Shown here: piece by piece, positions 36,969-46,949 of the stretch
How positions within the stretch are numbered: position 1 is the stretch's first letter
Layout of the letters: every line of letters begins with the position of its first letter
DNA from: Enterovibrio sp. JCM 19048
GTDB lineage: Bacteria > Pseudomonadota > Gammaproteobacteria > Enterobacterales > Vibrionaceae
Length of the DNA stretch: 64,000 nucleotides
Assembly (NCBI GenBank): GCA_001310415.1
Contig: BAXE01000005.1
Span: 186,001-250,000, forward strand
Reading direction: 5' to 3'
Position numbers and translations under genes: made by a program
Notes under the pieces: generated by a model
Told to the model about the DNA's origin: nothing
What the model saw: only the letters and a program-made list of their open reading frames with translations
Databases searched by the model: none

Positions 36969-37523
36969 TTAAAAGCCGATATCAGCCGGGATCAGACTAT
37001 AAACCAAGCCTTCGCGTGCTTCACCATCATACATATAACGGTTACGGGCTCGGCACTCAAACGTCGCGCCCAGCTTCTCTGCGATTCGGATGCTGGCACT
37101 GTTTTTAGGATCCATAACCAGTTCGAGACGAGTCAGCAGCAGGTGACCAAAAGCAATGGTCGCTGCTACTTCAGTTGCTTCCACTGCATACTGCTGGCCT
37201 TGGTAGTCCTGGGCAATCCAATAACCCAGGTTTGCTATATTGGCTACACGGTCGATGCTGGAGATGTAGACGCATCCTACCAGTGCATTGCTACCTTGCT
37301 CGAAAGCAACCAACTCATAGCTTGAGCTGGTTATCCACCCTTGTCTGCTGCGGTTGATCCACGCCTGCGCATCCATTTCGTCGAATCCCTCGTGGCACCA
37401 GTCCAACCAGGGGCCAATGGATTCGGCTGATGAGCATATTGCATGGCGGAGCGCTTCGGCGTCTTCGTTTCTCAAGGCGCGAAGGATAAGGCGATCTGTT
37501 TGAAATTCCAGATTTGACTGCAT
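36969..37523 (-). CDS. RimJ/RimL-type N-acetyltransferase
   Basis: 184 residues of the GNAT_3 (RimJ/RimL/SAT) type: FQTDRLILRALRNEDAEALR, NLGYWIAQDYQGQQYAVEAT as the acetyl-CoA loop, LELVMDPKNSASIRIAEKLG and the end GEAREGLVYSLI. In Vibrio a homologue often lies between ndh and csiV-mfd. It may acetylate a ribosomal protein N-terminus or another amine; this is not determined. Confidence 0.85.
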   Translation of the reverse strand: MQSNLEFQTDRLILRALRNEDAEALRHAICSSAESIGPWLDWCHEGFDEMDAQAWINRSRQGWITSSSYELVAFEQGSNALVGCVYISSIDRVANIANLGYWIAQDYQGQQYAVEATEVAATIAFGHLLLTRLELVMDPKNSASIRIAEKLGATFECRARNRYMYDGEAREGLVYSLIPADIGF

Positions 37524-37552
37524 CGTTGTTGTTATTTGTCTTGGTATTTAAC

Positions 37553-37583
37553 GGAAAAAATAACGCCCTCATCAGAGGGCGTT
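37553..37583 (-). terminator. Terminator of the mfd-csiV strand
   Basis: On the minus strand AACGCCCTC, loop, GAGGGCGTT then ATTTTTT, 5 bases after the csiV stop. Confidence 0.8.
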
Positions 37584-37587
37584 GGGA

Positions 37588-38413
37588 TTATTCTACGCGA
37601 GTGACCTGAATGATAAGACCCATTAGCGGGTGGTCGAGATAATGTATCTCGCCGCTGCGCATACGGCGTTTTTGCTCAAATGCGTAGGATTTCAGGTACT
37701 TCTCTACGGAGTAGGTACGCTCCAGTTTCTGCATTGCAGTAACTGTGTTGCCTTCCATATTGTCTGCAACCTGCTGGCCATCCGCCGTGACGCCCTCGAT
37801 TTCGGTCTCAGACTGGCCGTCCACAACCGGCGTTTCAACCGCGTGGACTTCTTCCAGTACTTTTCGTTCACCTGGTTCACGCAGCGCAAGGTCGGTTTCA
37901 ATAAACAGGTAGTGCTGCACGTAAACGCGAATAAAACCATCCAGTTCATACATTGAGCCACTTTCTTTTGGCTCTGTAACGGACAAACCCGTCACGGATC
38001 TGTAGTGGTGATTGGTGCGTCTTTCGATGTGCCATCTTTGTAGAACTCATCACCAAAATTCTGTCCCGCGGTTAAACGCAGTTTTGGCATTTGGCCGCGG
38101 CTGCCGTCATTCTGGCGCCATGCTACATGAACCAAAGGCTTGAAGCCTGCGTGATTCAGAAGGCGGTTGTACTCATCATTCAGTTGCCAGTCGCTTTTCG
38201 GCAACAACTGGAGGCCTCTTGCTGCAGAGTGGTTGAGTCAAAAACAGAAACGGCATTCTCCAGATTGATATCAGGCTGCGCATCTGGCCATTTTTCCTGA
38301 ACGGTTTCTGGGTTCTGATTGCGTTTGAATACAATCACTTCAACGTCAAATAAACGTTCTGCAAGCGTCGGCCAGCTAAGTGTGCACAGCAGCAGGAAAA
38401 TTAGCTTTTTCAA
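37588..38413 (-). CDS. csiV: CsiV-type periplasmic protein (two frameshifts)
   Basis: About 275 residues corrected. Signal peptide MKKLIFLLLCTLSWPTLA, then RLFDVEVIVFKRNQNPETVQ, the typical start of the CsiV (DUF2803) family. The later part has FIRVYVQHYLFIETDLALRE and a C-terminal GEIHYLDHPLMGLIIQVTRV. In Vibrio cholerae CsiV binds peptidoglycan and activates LpoA/PBP1a, which follows from family knowledge. Breaks near 38200 (EASQLLPKSDW restored by one C) and near 37998 (TDPVTGLSV restored by one G). It follows mfd after 35 bases on the same strand. Confidence 0.82.
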
Positions 38414-38448
38414 AGCATTACTCCATTTATAAAGCCTGTTGCCAGTTA

Positions 38449-41400
38449 TCAGGCAACCAATAAATTGTCGGCAAATTGGTTTAACAGCGTCTCGATGAAA
38501 GCCACACGGTCACGGCGGTCATTGAGTGATTCGACGATTTTGAGTTTGGTTGGCCCTTCGAATCGATATCGGCTTGGGTGGGATTGTAACAGACCCACCA
38601 GGAAGCCGGGATCAATTTGGGCATTTTGGCTAAACTCGATCACACCGCCTTTGTCATGGGCATCAATTTTTCTCACGCCCAGTTTGGCTGCGTCCAATTT
38701 GATTTGCTGCACTTTAAGCAAGTTGGTGGCGGCATCCGGCAAAAGACCAAATCGATCAATCAACTCTACGCGAAGCTCTTCAATGTCATCGCCGGTTTTT
38801 GTGCCAGCAATACGTTTGTAGAGCGACAGTCGGGTGTTCACGTCTGGAATGTAACTGTCAGGCAATAGTGCAGGCAGTCGCAGTTCTACATCGGTTTGTT
38901 GGTTTAGAAGGTCATCCAGTGACGGCTCTTTGCCTTCTTTCAATGCCTCAACCGCTTGCTCCAGCATTTCCATGTACAGGGTGAAACCGACAGACTGGAT
39001 TTGACCACTTTGCTCTTCGCCTAGCAGTTCACCCGCGCCGCGGATTTCCAAATCATGCGTTGCCAGCGTAAAGCCTGCGCCAAGATCTTCCAGCGACGCA
39101 ATGGCCTCAAGACGTTTAACAGCATCTTTCGTCATGCGCTTAGGATGTGGCGTCAACAGGTAGGCGTAAGCCTGGTGGTGCGAACGTCCTACACGGCCAC
39201 GCAACTGGTGCAACTGCGCCAGGCCAAGATGGTCAGCGCGATCCATGATAATGGTGTTCGCGGTAGGTACGTCGATGCCGGTTTCAATGATGGTGGTACA
39301 CACCAGCACATTGAAACGCTGGTGGTAGAAATCTGACATGATGCGCTCAAGCTCGCGCTCACGCATTTGGCCATGTGCCACGGTAATACGCGCTTCCGGC
39401 ACCAGCTCTGCCAGCTCGTCGGCGGTTTTATCTATGCTGTCGATGTCGTTGTGCAGGAAGTACACCTGACCACCACGCATGATCTCACGCAGCACGGCTT
39501 CGCGGATCAGGTTCTTTTCGCGTTCGCGGACAAACGTTTTGATGGCCAGACGACGTGATGGCGGCGTCGCAATGATCGACAAGTCGCGCATGCCGCTCAT
39601 TGCCATATTCAGGGTACGCGGGATTGGTGTAGCGGTCAGCGTCAGGATATCCACATCCGCGCGCATCGCTTTCACTTTCTCTTTCTGGCGTACACCGAAA
39701 CGGTGTTCTTCATCGACAATCAACAGGCCAAGATCCTTGAACTTGACGTCACTGCTTAAAAGCTTGTGCGTACCAATCAGGATATCGACTTTGCCTTCCG
39801 CGCAATCGGCGAGGATTTGCTTTTGCTCCTTGGCGGATTTAAATCGCGACAGCACTTCAACACGAACCGGCTGGTTGGCAAAACGGTCGCGGAAGTTTTC
39901 GAAATGTTGTTGGGCGAGCAGGGTGGTCGGTACCAGCACCGCTACTTGCTTGCTGTTGTTAACGGCAAGGAAGGTAGCACGCATAGCCACTTCAGTTTTA
40001 CCAAAGCCCACATCACCACACACCAGTCTGTCCATCGCGATAGGTTGGCACATGTCAGACAGCACGGCATTAATCGCCTGGATTTGATCCGGTGTCTCCT
40101 CAAACGGGAATCCGGCGCAGAAATCCAGATACGCTTCACGATCGTGCTTAAAGGCAAAACCGGGTTTGGTTGCACGCTTGGCGTACACGTCCAACAGCTC
40201 TGCCGCCACATCGCGGACTTTTTCCGCAGCACGCTTTCTTGCTTTCTCCCAAGCTTCACCGCCCAGCCTGTGAAGCGGGGCAGTTTCCTCTGCGCCACCG
40301 CTGTAGCGGCTGATAAGGTGCAGGGAAGCCACGGGCACATACAGTTTCGCGCCTTGCTGGTATTCAAGCGTAACGTATTCGGTGGCAATACCACCGGCTT
40401 CGAGCGTTTGAAGGCCGAGATAGCGACCGACACCGTGTTCGAGGTGAACAACAGGCTGACCGATTTGAAGCTCAGCGAGGTTTCGGATCAGGGTATCGTT
40501 GTTCGTCGTCGTTTTTTTGTTGTCGCGGCGGCGTTGTTGCACCACGCGCTCGCCCAGCAGGTTGCTTTCACAAATCAGGGCAAACGCCGGTGACTCACAG
40601 GCAAAACCGATTTCGGCAGGGCCAACTACCAACCCAAACTGGTAGGATTATCCAGCGCTTCTTCGAGCGAGCCACAAACCATAGGGCGGATTTTGATGCG
40701 GGCCAGCAGATCAAGCATGGCTTCGCGGCGGCCTTCGGTTTCCACTGAGAAAATAACTTTCCCGCTAAAGCTTTCGGCAAACTTTCGCAGCGCACCCAGC
40801 GGCTCTTTGAGTTGCTGGTTGACTGTCAACTCCGGCAGTGCTGAGACCGGCACGTTGTGACGACCTGCTTTTTCTTCGGTCTCGTCAATTTGCACCTTAA
40901 TACGCGGGTAACTTTTGAACGACGCAAACAATTCGTCGACGTTTTGCCATAGCTCGTTAGGCGCTAACAACGGACGGAGTGGGTCGACGCGGCGCTGGTC
41001 GTAACGGTAGTCAGCGTCACCAAGGAATTGCTTGGCGGCAGCTTCCAAGTCGCCTTTGGTCAGCAGCAGGGTGTTATCCGGCAGGTAGTCGAACAGGGTT
41101 TCAGTTTGTTCGAAAAACAGTGGTTGCCAGTATTCGATACCGGCTGGCCAGGTCTTTTTGCTGACTTGCTGATAGATAGACTCCGGCTCACGGCGCGCTT
41201 CAAAGCGCTCACGCCAACGGCCGCGGAATTGTTCTACGGCATCATCATCCGTTGGGAATTCATGGGCTGGCAGCAGGTTAATGCTGTCCAGCTCCTGGGT
41301 GGAACGCTGGTTTTCAGGGTCGAACTCTCGGATGGTGTCCACTTCATCATCGAAGAAGTCGATCCGGTAAGGCTGGTTCGAGCCCATTGGGAACAGGTCG

Positions 41401-41912
41401 AGTATCGAACCACGACTGGCGTATTCACCGTGCTCAATCACCTGATCAACATGGCGATAACCGGAAAGTTCCAACTGGTGGCGGAGTTTTTCCAGCGACA
41501 GGCGATCGCCTTTTTTCACCATCAATGCATGCTGCACCAGGAATGAGCGCGGCATGACACGTTGCATCAGGGTACTAACCGGCACGATCAATATGCCATT
41601 TCGCTGCTGCGACAACTGATACAAGCGGGCAATGCGATCTGAAATGATGTCTTGATGTGGTGAGAAATTATCGTAAGGCAGGGTTTCCCAGTCCGGGAAA
41701 ATGTGGCACTCACGTTTGGTAAACTGGCGGATTTCAGGCAACAGTTTCAGGGCGGTTTGGTTATCCGGCACCACCATGAGAATGAAACGTTGTTGTTGCT
41801 GCGCCAGTGTTGCAACGGTCAGTGGCAACGCGGCACCGTGAAGGTTGGCAACAACCCGGGTATCTCCTGCTTTTTCGGGAGACGGTAAATCAAATAAGGC
41901 TTGTTTGGTCAT
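38449..41912 (-). CDS. mfd: Transcription-repair coupling factor (one frameshift)
   Basis: 1154 residues corrected. A UvrB-like N-terminal region (HIFPDWETLPYDNFSPHQDI), the RNA polymerase-interacting domain around GQPVVHLEHGVGRYLGLQTL, SF2 translocase motifs with Walker A GDVGFGKTEVAMRA, DEEH box IVDEEHRFGVRQKEK, TATPIPRTLNMAMSGMR, and motif VI QLRGRVGRSHHQAYAYLL, followed by the TRG and autoinhibitory D7 domain. It removes RNA polymerase stalled at lesions and recruits UvrA. The frame breaks near 40631 (NPTSLG-LVVGPAEIGFA, one lost T). Start ATG 41912. Confidence 0.96.
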
Positions 41913-41921
41913 GGATCTGGC

Positions 41922-42488
41922 TTAACTGTTTCGTTCCAATGCACGCTGTCGGAGTAGTTTTTGCTGCTGGTGTAGGGCGGCACGGATCAGTACATCGCGA
42001 TCCTCTTCCAGAAGGCGGATATATTTCACGCCAACAGCAAACTTGCCGTTTTTCTCTTTGCAGCCATAAACGCTACCGTAGCAATAAATTGCACTTGGCG
42101 GGTTCTCAAGAAAGAGTTTCAGGCGCACTGTCTGGCCTTTTTCAAATGCTTTGCGCGCGATAAAGGTAAGACTGCTGGCACCAAACGTTTCGGTTTGATA
42201 GCGAAGGGTAGGGTCATCCTGCTGTGCCAGCATAAAGCCGAGAAGCAGGTTGATTTTTTCATTCTGGGCACGCAGAAATTTGCTGAGTGCCTGGCCTTCA
42301 TCGTGGTTCAGCGCATTGATCTCTTTTTCTACGCTGTTGTCGATGTCACCGCATTGGCTGGCGATGCGGAAAGCAATGGGTATTTCCCGGCCAAATTCGA
42401 CCTCGGAAGGGACAGGCTCACCATCGCCCAACACTTCAACATTGATTTTCAAATGAGCATGTACTGAAAAGTATTCGTCCTGACTCAT
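41922..42488 (-). CDS. PilZ-domain protein (PlzB-like), probably degenerate at the c-di-GMP site
   Basis: 188 residues. The C-terminal half (SLTFIARKAFEKGQTVRLKL, IYCYGSVYGC, KFAVGVKYIRLLEEDRDVLI) has the PilZ beta-barrel pattern, and the gene lies directly upstream of mfd, where vibrios carry the plzB-type gene. The RxxxR and D/NxSxxG motifs needed for cyclic di-GMP binding are not recognisable (FGASSLTFI at the second site), so ligand binding is doubtful. It probably starts an operon plzB-mfd-csiV. The N-terminal half is of a YcgR-N-like kind by position only. Confidence 0.7.
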   Translation of the reverse strand: MSQDEYFSVHAHLKINVEVLGDGEPVPSEVEFGREIPIAFRIASQCGDIDNSVEKEINALNHDEGQALSKFLRAQNEKINLLLGFMLAQQDDPTLRYQTETFGASSLTFIARKAFEKGQTVRLKLFLENPPSAIYCYGSVYGCKEKNGKFAVGVKYIRLLEEDRDVLIRAALHQQQKLLRQRALERNS

Positions 42489-42595
42489 GGTTGTCCTGAG
42501 GTCTCTTTACGTTACTGCGGTATTGGGGGAGCGTAATTGACGCGACCAAAACGGCAGGTACGAATTGCATGATGTTTTCGATTATGCCCAAAGTA

Positions 42596-42861
42596 TATAC
42601 CTAAACGACCTGAAGATGCTCGCATTCAGAGGTCGTCAATGCGTTCAATTTGAGGCAAATTTTACGAGGAATAGTCGTTCTATTTCCGTGGAATTTAACG
42701 AAGAAGTGGGCGCATTGATGGCCTCCCTTCGGGCGAGTTGACTGATGCCGTGCTCTTTGTTGTTCCTTTTTGATGGAGGTGACTACACCTACAAAGGAAC
42801 GCCGCGATCACAACGTCAGTCAATCTCGCTGAATCTTACATCTTCAGGTTGTTTAGGTATA
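42596..42861. mobile_element. MITE-like element with 23-bp terminal inverted repeats
   Basis: Left end TATACCTAAACGACCTGAAG continuing ATG (42596-42618); the right end read on the other strand is TATACCTAAACAACCTGAAG continuing ATG (42861-42839), 22 of 23 identical. The 266-bp element has no convincing gene. The left end includes a hairpin, ACGACCT with AGGTCGT. The same arms recur at 26315-26361. The rest of the plzB-lolC gap (42489-43120) holds nothing else I recognise. Confidence 0.75.
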
Positions 42862-43120
42862 GATATACCCAACCAGAAGGGAGGGATAAGCGGCTATTTT
42901 TGCAGCATTTATGTAAGCGCTGCTGATAATTGATACAGCTTTCCCAGCAAATACGGGAATTGGTAGAAAACAGGGAACGTTTTGGATGAAAAAACATCTG
43001 ACTGCTGTATTGATTGTGGGGTTTCGTGGCAATTAACTGACCTAAAAGGTATTCTTGCTCCAGACTTTTTTCGTAGTGGCTGGGCGTTAAAACCCGCCCT
43101 TAACGGTTGAGATTGCAACT

Positions 43121-44317
43121 ATGTTTCACCCTTTACCGGTGTTTATCGGACTTCGCTATCTGCGTGGTCGGACCGGGGATAAATTCGGTCGATTTGTTTC
43201 CTACATGTCGACAGCAGGGATCACGATTGGTGTGATGTCGCTAGTGACGGTACTTTCTGTCATGAATGGTTTTGAAGGCCAGTTGAAGCACCGCATTCTG
43301 GGTGTGATCCCTCAAGCCATCATCGCAGGAAATGCAGAACATGCACCGGATGTCCATTCGATTGCCAATTGGGACAAAGTAACCGGTACCGCGCCCATTG
43401 AAATGACGGATGCGGTTGTGCAAAGCCCAAAATCCATTGGTGCCGGTAAGCTGATCGGTGTCGATGTGAATAGCCCAGAGCCAATTCGTGAGTACATGGT
43501 TCGCGGCGATTTTGGCGCCCTGACACCGGGCAGTTACGCATTGGTGCTGGGACGTAAAACCGCGCGGGATCTCGATGTCACCGTGGGGGATAAAGTCCGG
43601 GTGATGATCACCAGCGCCAGCCAGTTCACCCCGGTTGGCCGTATTCCGTCACAACGTAACTTTACCGTGGCAGGTATTTACGACACGGCGACAGATGTTG
43701 ACGGCCAGTTGATGTTTGCCAACCTCAATGATGTTTCACGACTGATGCGCCTGCCCCGGACTAAACCGGCTGATTTGCGCCTGTTTGTATCTGAACCGTT
43801 TGATGTTCCTGCACTGCAGAAAATCGCGGAAGTGAAAGGGTATGAGTGGTCTGACTGGCGAGCCCTTCGCGGAGAACTGTTCCAGGCAGTGAAAATGGAA
43901 AAGAACATGATGGGACTGATGCTGAGTCTGATCGTTCTGGTGGCAGCATTTAACATCATTTCTGCATTGATCATGGTGGTAATGGAAAAACAAGCCGAAG
44001 TGGCCATTTTGAAAACCCAGGGTATGACCAACCGCAGCATCGTCGCGTTGTTTGTTGTCCAGGGGGCAAGCAGTGGTGTCATTGGTGCCATCCTTGGGGG
44101 TATCGCCGGTTCCGCTGTTGCCTTAAATATCAATGAGATTATGTCTTTGTTACATGTCAGTTTGCTGGGCGGTGGTTTATCGCTCCCTGTGGTGCTGAAA
44201 CCTGAGCAGGTTCTGACTGTCGTTTTGGGTGCGATTGCACTCAGTCTTGTTGCTACTTTATTCCCGTCTATCAAGGCGGCTTCTGTTCGTCCTGCCGAGG
44301 CGCTTCGTTATGAGTAA
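43121..44317 (+). CDS. lolC: Lipoprotein-releasing ABC transporter permease LolC
   Basis: 398 residues. Four membrane spans: one near the N-terminus ([20 protein letters not shown]) and three at the C-terminus ([20 protein letters not shown] and following), separated by a large periplasmic domain, the MacB/FtsX-like design. With LolD and LolE it extracts outer-membrane lipoproteins and hands them to LolA. FRFVSYMS-like and ALRYE-end motifs fit. The end overlaps lolD by 8 bases, so translation is coupled. Confidence 0.93.
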   Translation: MFHPLPVFIGLRYLRGRTGDKFGRFVSYMSTAGITIGVMSLVTVLSVMNGFEGQLKHRILGVIPQAIIAGNAEHAPDVHSIANWDKVTGTAPIEMTDAVVQSPKSIGAGKLIGVDVNSPEPIREYMVRGDFGALTPGSYALVLGRKTARDLDVTVGDKVRVMITSASQFTPVGRIPSQRNFTVAGIYDTATDVDGQLMFANLNDVSRLMRLPRTKPADLRLFVSEPFDVPALQKIAEVKGYEWSDWRALRGELFQAVKMEKNMMGLMLSLIVLVAAFNIISALIMVVMEKQAEVAILKTQGMTNRSIVALFVVQGASSGVIGAILGGIAGSAVALNINEIMSLLHVSLLGGGLSLPVVLKPEQVLTVVLGAIALSLVATLFPSIKAASVRPAEALRYE

Positions 44318-45014
44318 TACATTGTTAACCTGTACTAATGTCACCAAAACCTACCAAGAAGGGGAACTGGAAACCCAGGTCTTGAAAGGTGTTTCTTTTT
44401 CTATCGAAAAAGGCGAGTTGGTGGCAATCGTCGGTGCGTCGGGTTCGGGCAAGAGCACGCTTCTGCATATTCTGGGTGCACTGGATACCCTGAGCGGCGG
44501 CGAGGTTTGGATTGATGGTAAAGATCTGATCAAGATGCGTGCATCCGAACAGGCGACGCTGCGTAACCAAAGCATTGGTTTTATTTATCAGTTCCATCAC
44601 CTGTTGGCTGATTTCACGGCGGTGGAAAATGTGGCGATGCCACTGATGATTGGCGGCACCAAACCGGCGGAAGCGAAAAAACGCGCGCTGGAAATGCTGG
44701 AGTCAGTGGGTATGGGGCACCGGGCACAACACAGACCGTCAGAGCTTTCCGGCGGTGAGCGCCAGCGTGTCGCTATTGCCCGTGCAGTGGTTAACCGTCC
44801 GGCATTGGTATTGGCGGACGAGCCTACCGGTAACCTTGACCATAAAACCGCGCTGGATATCTACGATCTGATGCGTACGCTGAACCGCGAATACAACACG
44901 GCTTTTCTGGTGGTCACTCACGACCGCGAGCTTGCACAGAAAATGGATCGTCAACTGTCGATGCTGGACGGGCAGTTCATTGAAAACCCGGTGGAGGCTG
45001 TGGCGTCATGTTAG
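44310..45014 (+). CDS. lolD: Lipoprotein-releasing ABC ATPase LolD
   Basis: 234 residues from ATG 44310 ([18 protein letters not shown]); the frame is open back to 44229 but the overlap start fits the family. Walker [11 protein letters not shown]-loop [17 protein letters not shown], signature [13 protein letters not shown], Walker [13 protein letters not shown], switch His in VVTHDREL. It drives LolCE from the cytoplasm. Confidence 0.96.
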   Translation: MSNTLLTCTNVTKTYQEGELETQVLKGVSFSIEKGELVAIVGASGSGKSTLLHILGALDTLSGGEVWIDGKDLIKMRASEQATLRNQSIGFIYQFHHLLADFTAVENVAMPLMIGGTKPAEAKKRALEMLESVGMGHRAQHRPSELSGGERQRVAIARAVVNRPALVLADEPTGNLDHKTALDIYDLMRTLNREYNTAFLVVTHDRELAQKMDRQLSMLDGQFIENPVEAVASC

Positions 45015-46251
45015 AGCCGTTAGCGCTGTTTATCGGCCGCCGTTTCAGCAAAGCCAAACGACGTAACAAGCTGGTTTCGTTCATTTCTGTCTCTTCCATG
45101 ATAGGCATTTCCGTTGGTGTGATGGTGATCATTGTTGGTCTGTCTGCCATGAACGGTTTTGAACGTGAGCTGGAAAACCGTGTGCTGTCTGTGATCCCCC
45201 ATGCGCAGCTGCAGGGCGTTGATGCACCGGTTGCCAATTGGAAAGGGATGCAGAAAACGGCGGAGGCTAACCCCTGGGTTGTTGCCGGTGCGCCGTATGT
45301 CATTTTTACCGCCTTGCTGGAAAAGGGAGCAAATCTGAAGCCTGTACAGGTGCGGGGTATTGACCCTTCCCAGGAAGAGAATGTCAGCCGCATCCACGAT
45401 TATGTGCAGGGCGATGGCTGGCGTTCGCTTAAGCCGGGCGATCACGCGGTAATTCTTGGTAAAGGGATTGCTGACGGATTGGATGTGAAAGTGGGGGATT
45501 GGGTGACCGCGCTCATCCCGTCGCCAGATCCTGAATTGAAACTTCGCGCACCGCAGCGCATTCGCCTAAAAGTGTCAGGCATTCTTAGTCTGGGTGGACA
45601 GGTAGACCATGGTTTGGCGCTTATCCCGCTTAAAGATGCACAGACCTATCTTGATATGGGAGACGCTGTCTCCGGTGTTGCGCTAAAACTGAAAGACCCG
45701 CTTAACGCGCGCAATATCGTACGCGAAGTGGGGCGTACCCTGACTGAATACGTCTACCTGAAAAACTGGACGCAGGAATATGGCTTCCTTTACCGCGACA
45801 TTCAGATGGTGCGCACCATTATGTATCTGGTGATGGTATTGGTGATTGGAGTGGCCTGTTTCAACATCGTTTCGACACTCATGATGGCGGTGAAAGACCG
45901 CGCGGCAGACGTGGCAGTGCTGCGAACCATGGGGGCGAAAGATGGCCTTATCCGCGCTATCTTCATCTGGCATGGCCTGCTTTCCGGTTTGTTTGGCAGT
46001 GTGATTGGCTCCGTTGCCGGTTGCTGTTGGCCTTGAACCTGACGGAGATTGTCGGCGTAATTGAAAAGCTGACAGGGAAAGATTTTCTGTCCGGTGATAT
46101 TTACTTCGTTGATTTCCTGCCTACCCAGTTGCAGGTGACTGATGTGGTCGTGGTGTCAGCCACGGCGATCATTTTGAGCTTGCTGGCTACTTGGTACCCT
46201 GCGCAACGCGCGTGCAAGTTGCAACCAGCAGCGGTGCTGAGTGCCCGATAG
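45008..46251 (+). CDS. lolE: Lipoprotein-releasing ABC transporter permease LolE (one frameshift)
   Basis: 414 residues corrected. Same four-span plan as Lol[21 protein letters not shown] near the start, [20 protein letters not shown] and the last spans at the C-terminus. One lost T at CCGGTTGC (46021) breaks [17 protein letters not shown]. It overlaps the lolD end by 7 bases. An essential partner of LolC, so the break is almost certainly an error. Confidence 0.93.
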
Positions 46252-46337
46252 GGACGCTGCCTCCCATTGATAAACCGGTGAGTTACACCGTGATGAGTTT
46301 AGAGTCAAAACAGCGTCGCAATCAAACTATAAAGCAA

Positions 46338-46366
46338 AAAATACCCCGCATTGCGGGGTATTTTTT
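46338..46366. terminator. Bidirectional terminator
   Basis: AAATACCCCGC ATT GCGGGGTATTT between lolE and the convergent DUF2062 gene. Confidence 0.88.
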
Positions 46367-46368
46367 AG

Positions 46369-46917
46369 TTATCCGTTTTTCTTTTTGCCGAGAGGCTTAA
46401 TCTTTGGCAGGCGTAAACGGCGCTTCTGCCAGCTTCTGACAACGGAATAGCGCCAGATACCGCGAACACCAAAATAACCCAGTGTTGCAAAGAAGATGCC
46501 GCAGACCAGACAACCCAAAAGGAAAGGAGGGCCAATCTGGCTCATCTGATGGAACAGGAATTCCCATGTAAGCTCAAAATGGAAAGCCTGATGCGGTGTT
46601 TGCATCAGCCAGGCGCCAACCTTATAGGTGCCATAAAAAATGATTGGCATGGTGATCGGGTTGGTGATCCAGACCAGGGCGATAGACAGCGGAAGATTCA
46701 CGCCGAACATGATGGCGAGCCCGGCAGCCATGATCATCTGGCTCGGGAGTGGCACAAAGGCCATGAACAAACCTACAGCAAACGCACCGGACGCAGAGCG
46801 ACGGTTAAGACACCAAAGGTTCGGGTCGTAAAGCAGGTTGCCAAATACAGCGAGTGCCTTTTGTTTCCGAATCACATCGTGTCGGGGGAGAAATTTTTTA
46901 ATTATTTTTCTTGGCAT
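46369..46917 (-). CDS. DUF2062 family inner-membrane protein
   Basis: 182 residues with three hydrophobic segments. DUF2062 signature: NRRSASGAFAVGLFMAFVPL PSQM-type start and NLPLSIALVWITNPITMPII. Basic ends (PRKIIKKFLPRHDVIRKQK; KRRLRLPKIKPLGKKK) suggest cytoplasmic termini. Role unknown; in vibrios it regularly sits between lolE and comEC. Confidence 0.86.
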   Translation of the reverse strand: MPRKIIKKFLPRHDVIRKQKALAVFGNLLYDPNLWCLNRRSASGAFAVGLFMAFVPLPSQMIMAAGLAIMFGVNLPLSIALVWITNPITMPIIFYGTYKVGAWLMQTPHQAFHFELTWEFLFHQMSQIGPPFLLGCLVCGIFFATLGYFGVRGIWRYSVVRSWQKRRLRLPKIKPLGKKKNG

Positions 46918-46949
46918 AGAGTTTCATTTCGCAAGGGATCGTTACCGGC

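Noticed and set aside
39766..40593. 275-codon frame antisense to mfd
   Set aside because: Mirror of a highly conserved helicase domain with no coding evidence of its own.
42745..42933. 62-codon frame in the MITE-like element
   Set aside because: It runs across the element's right end, has odd composition and no ribosome site.
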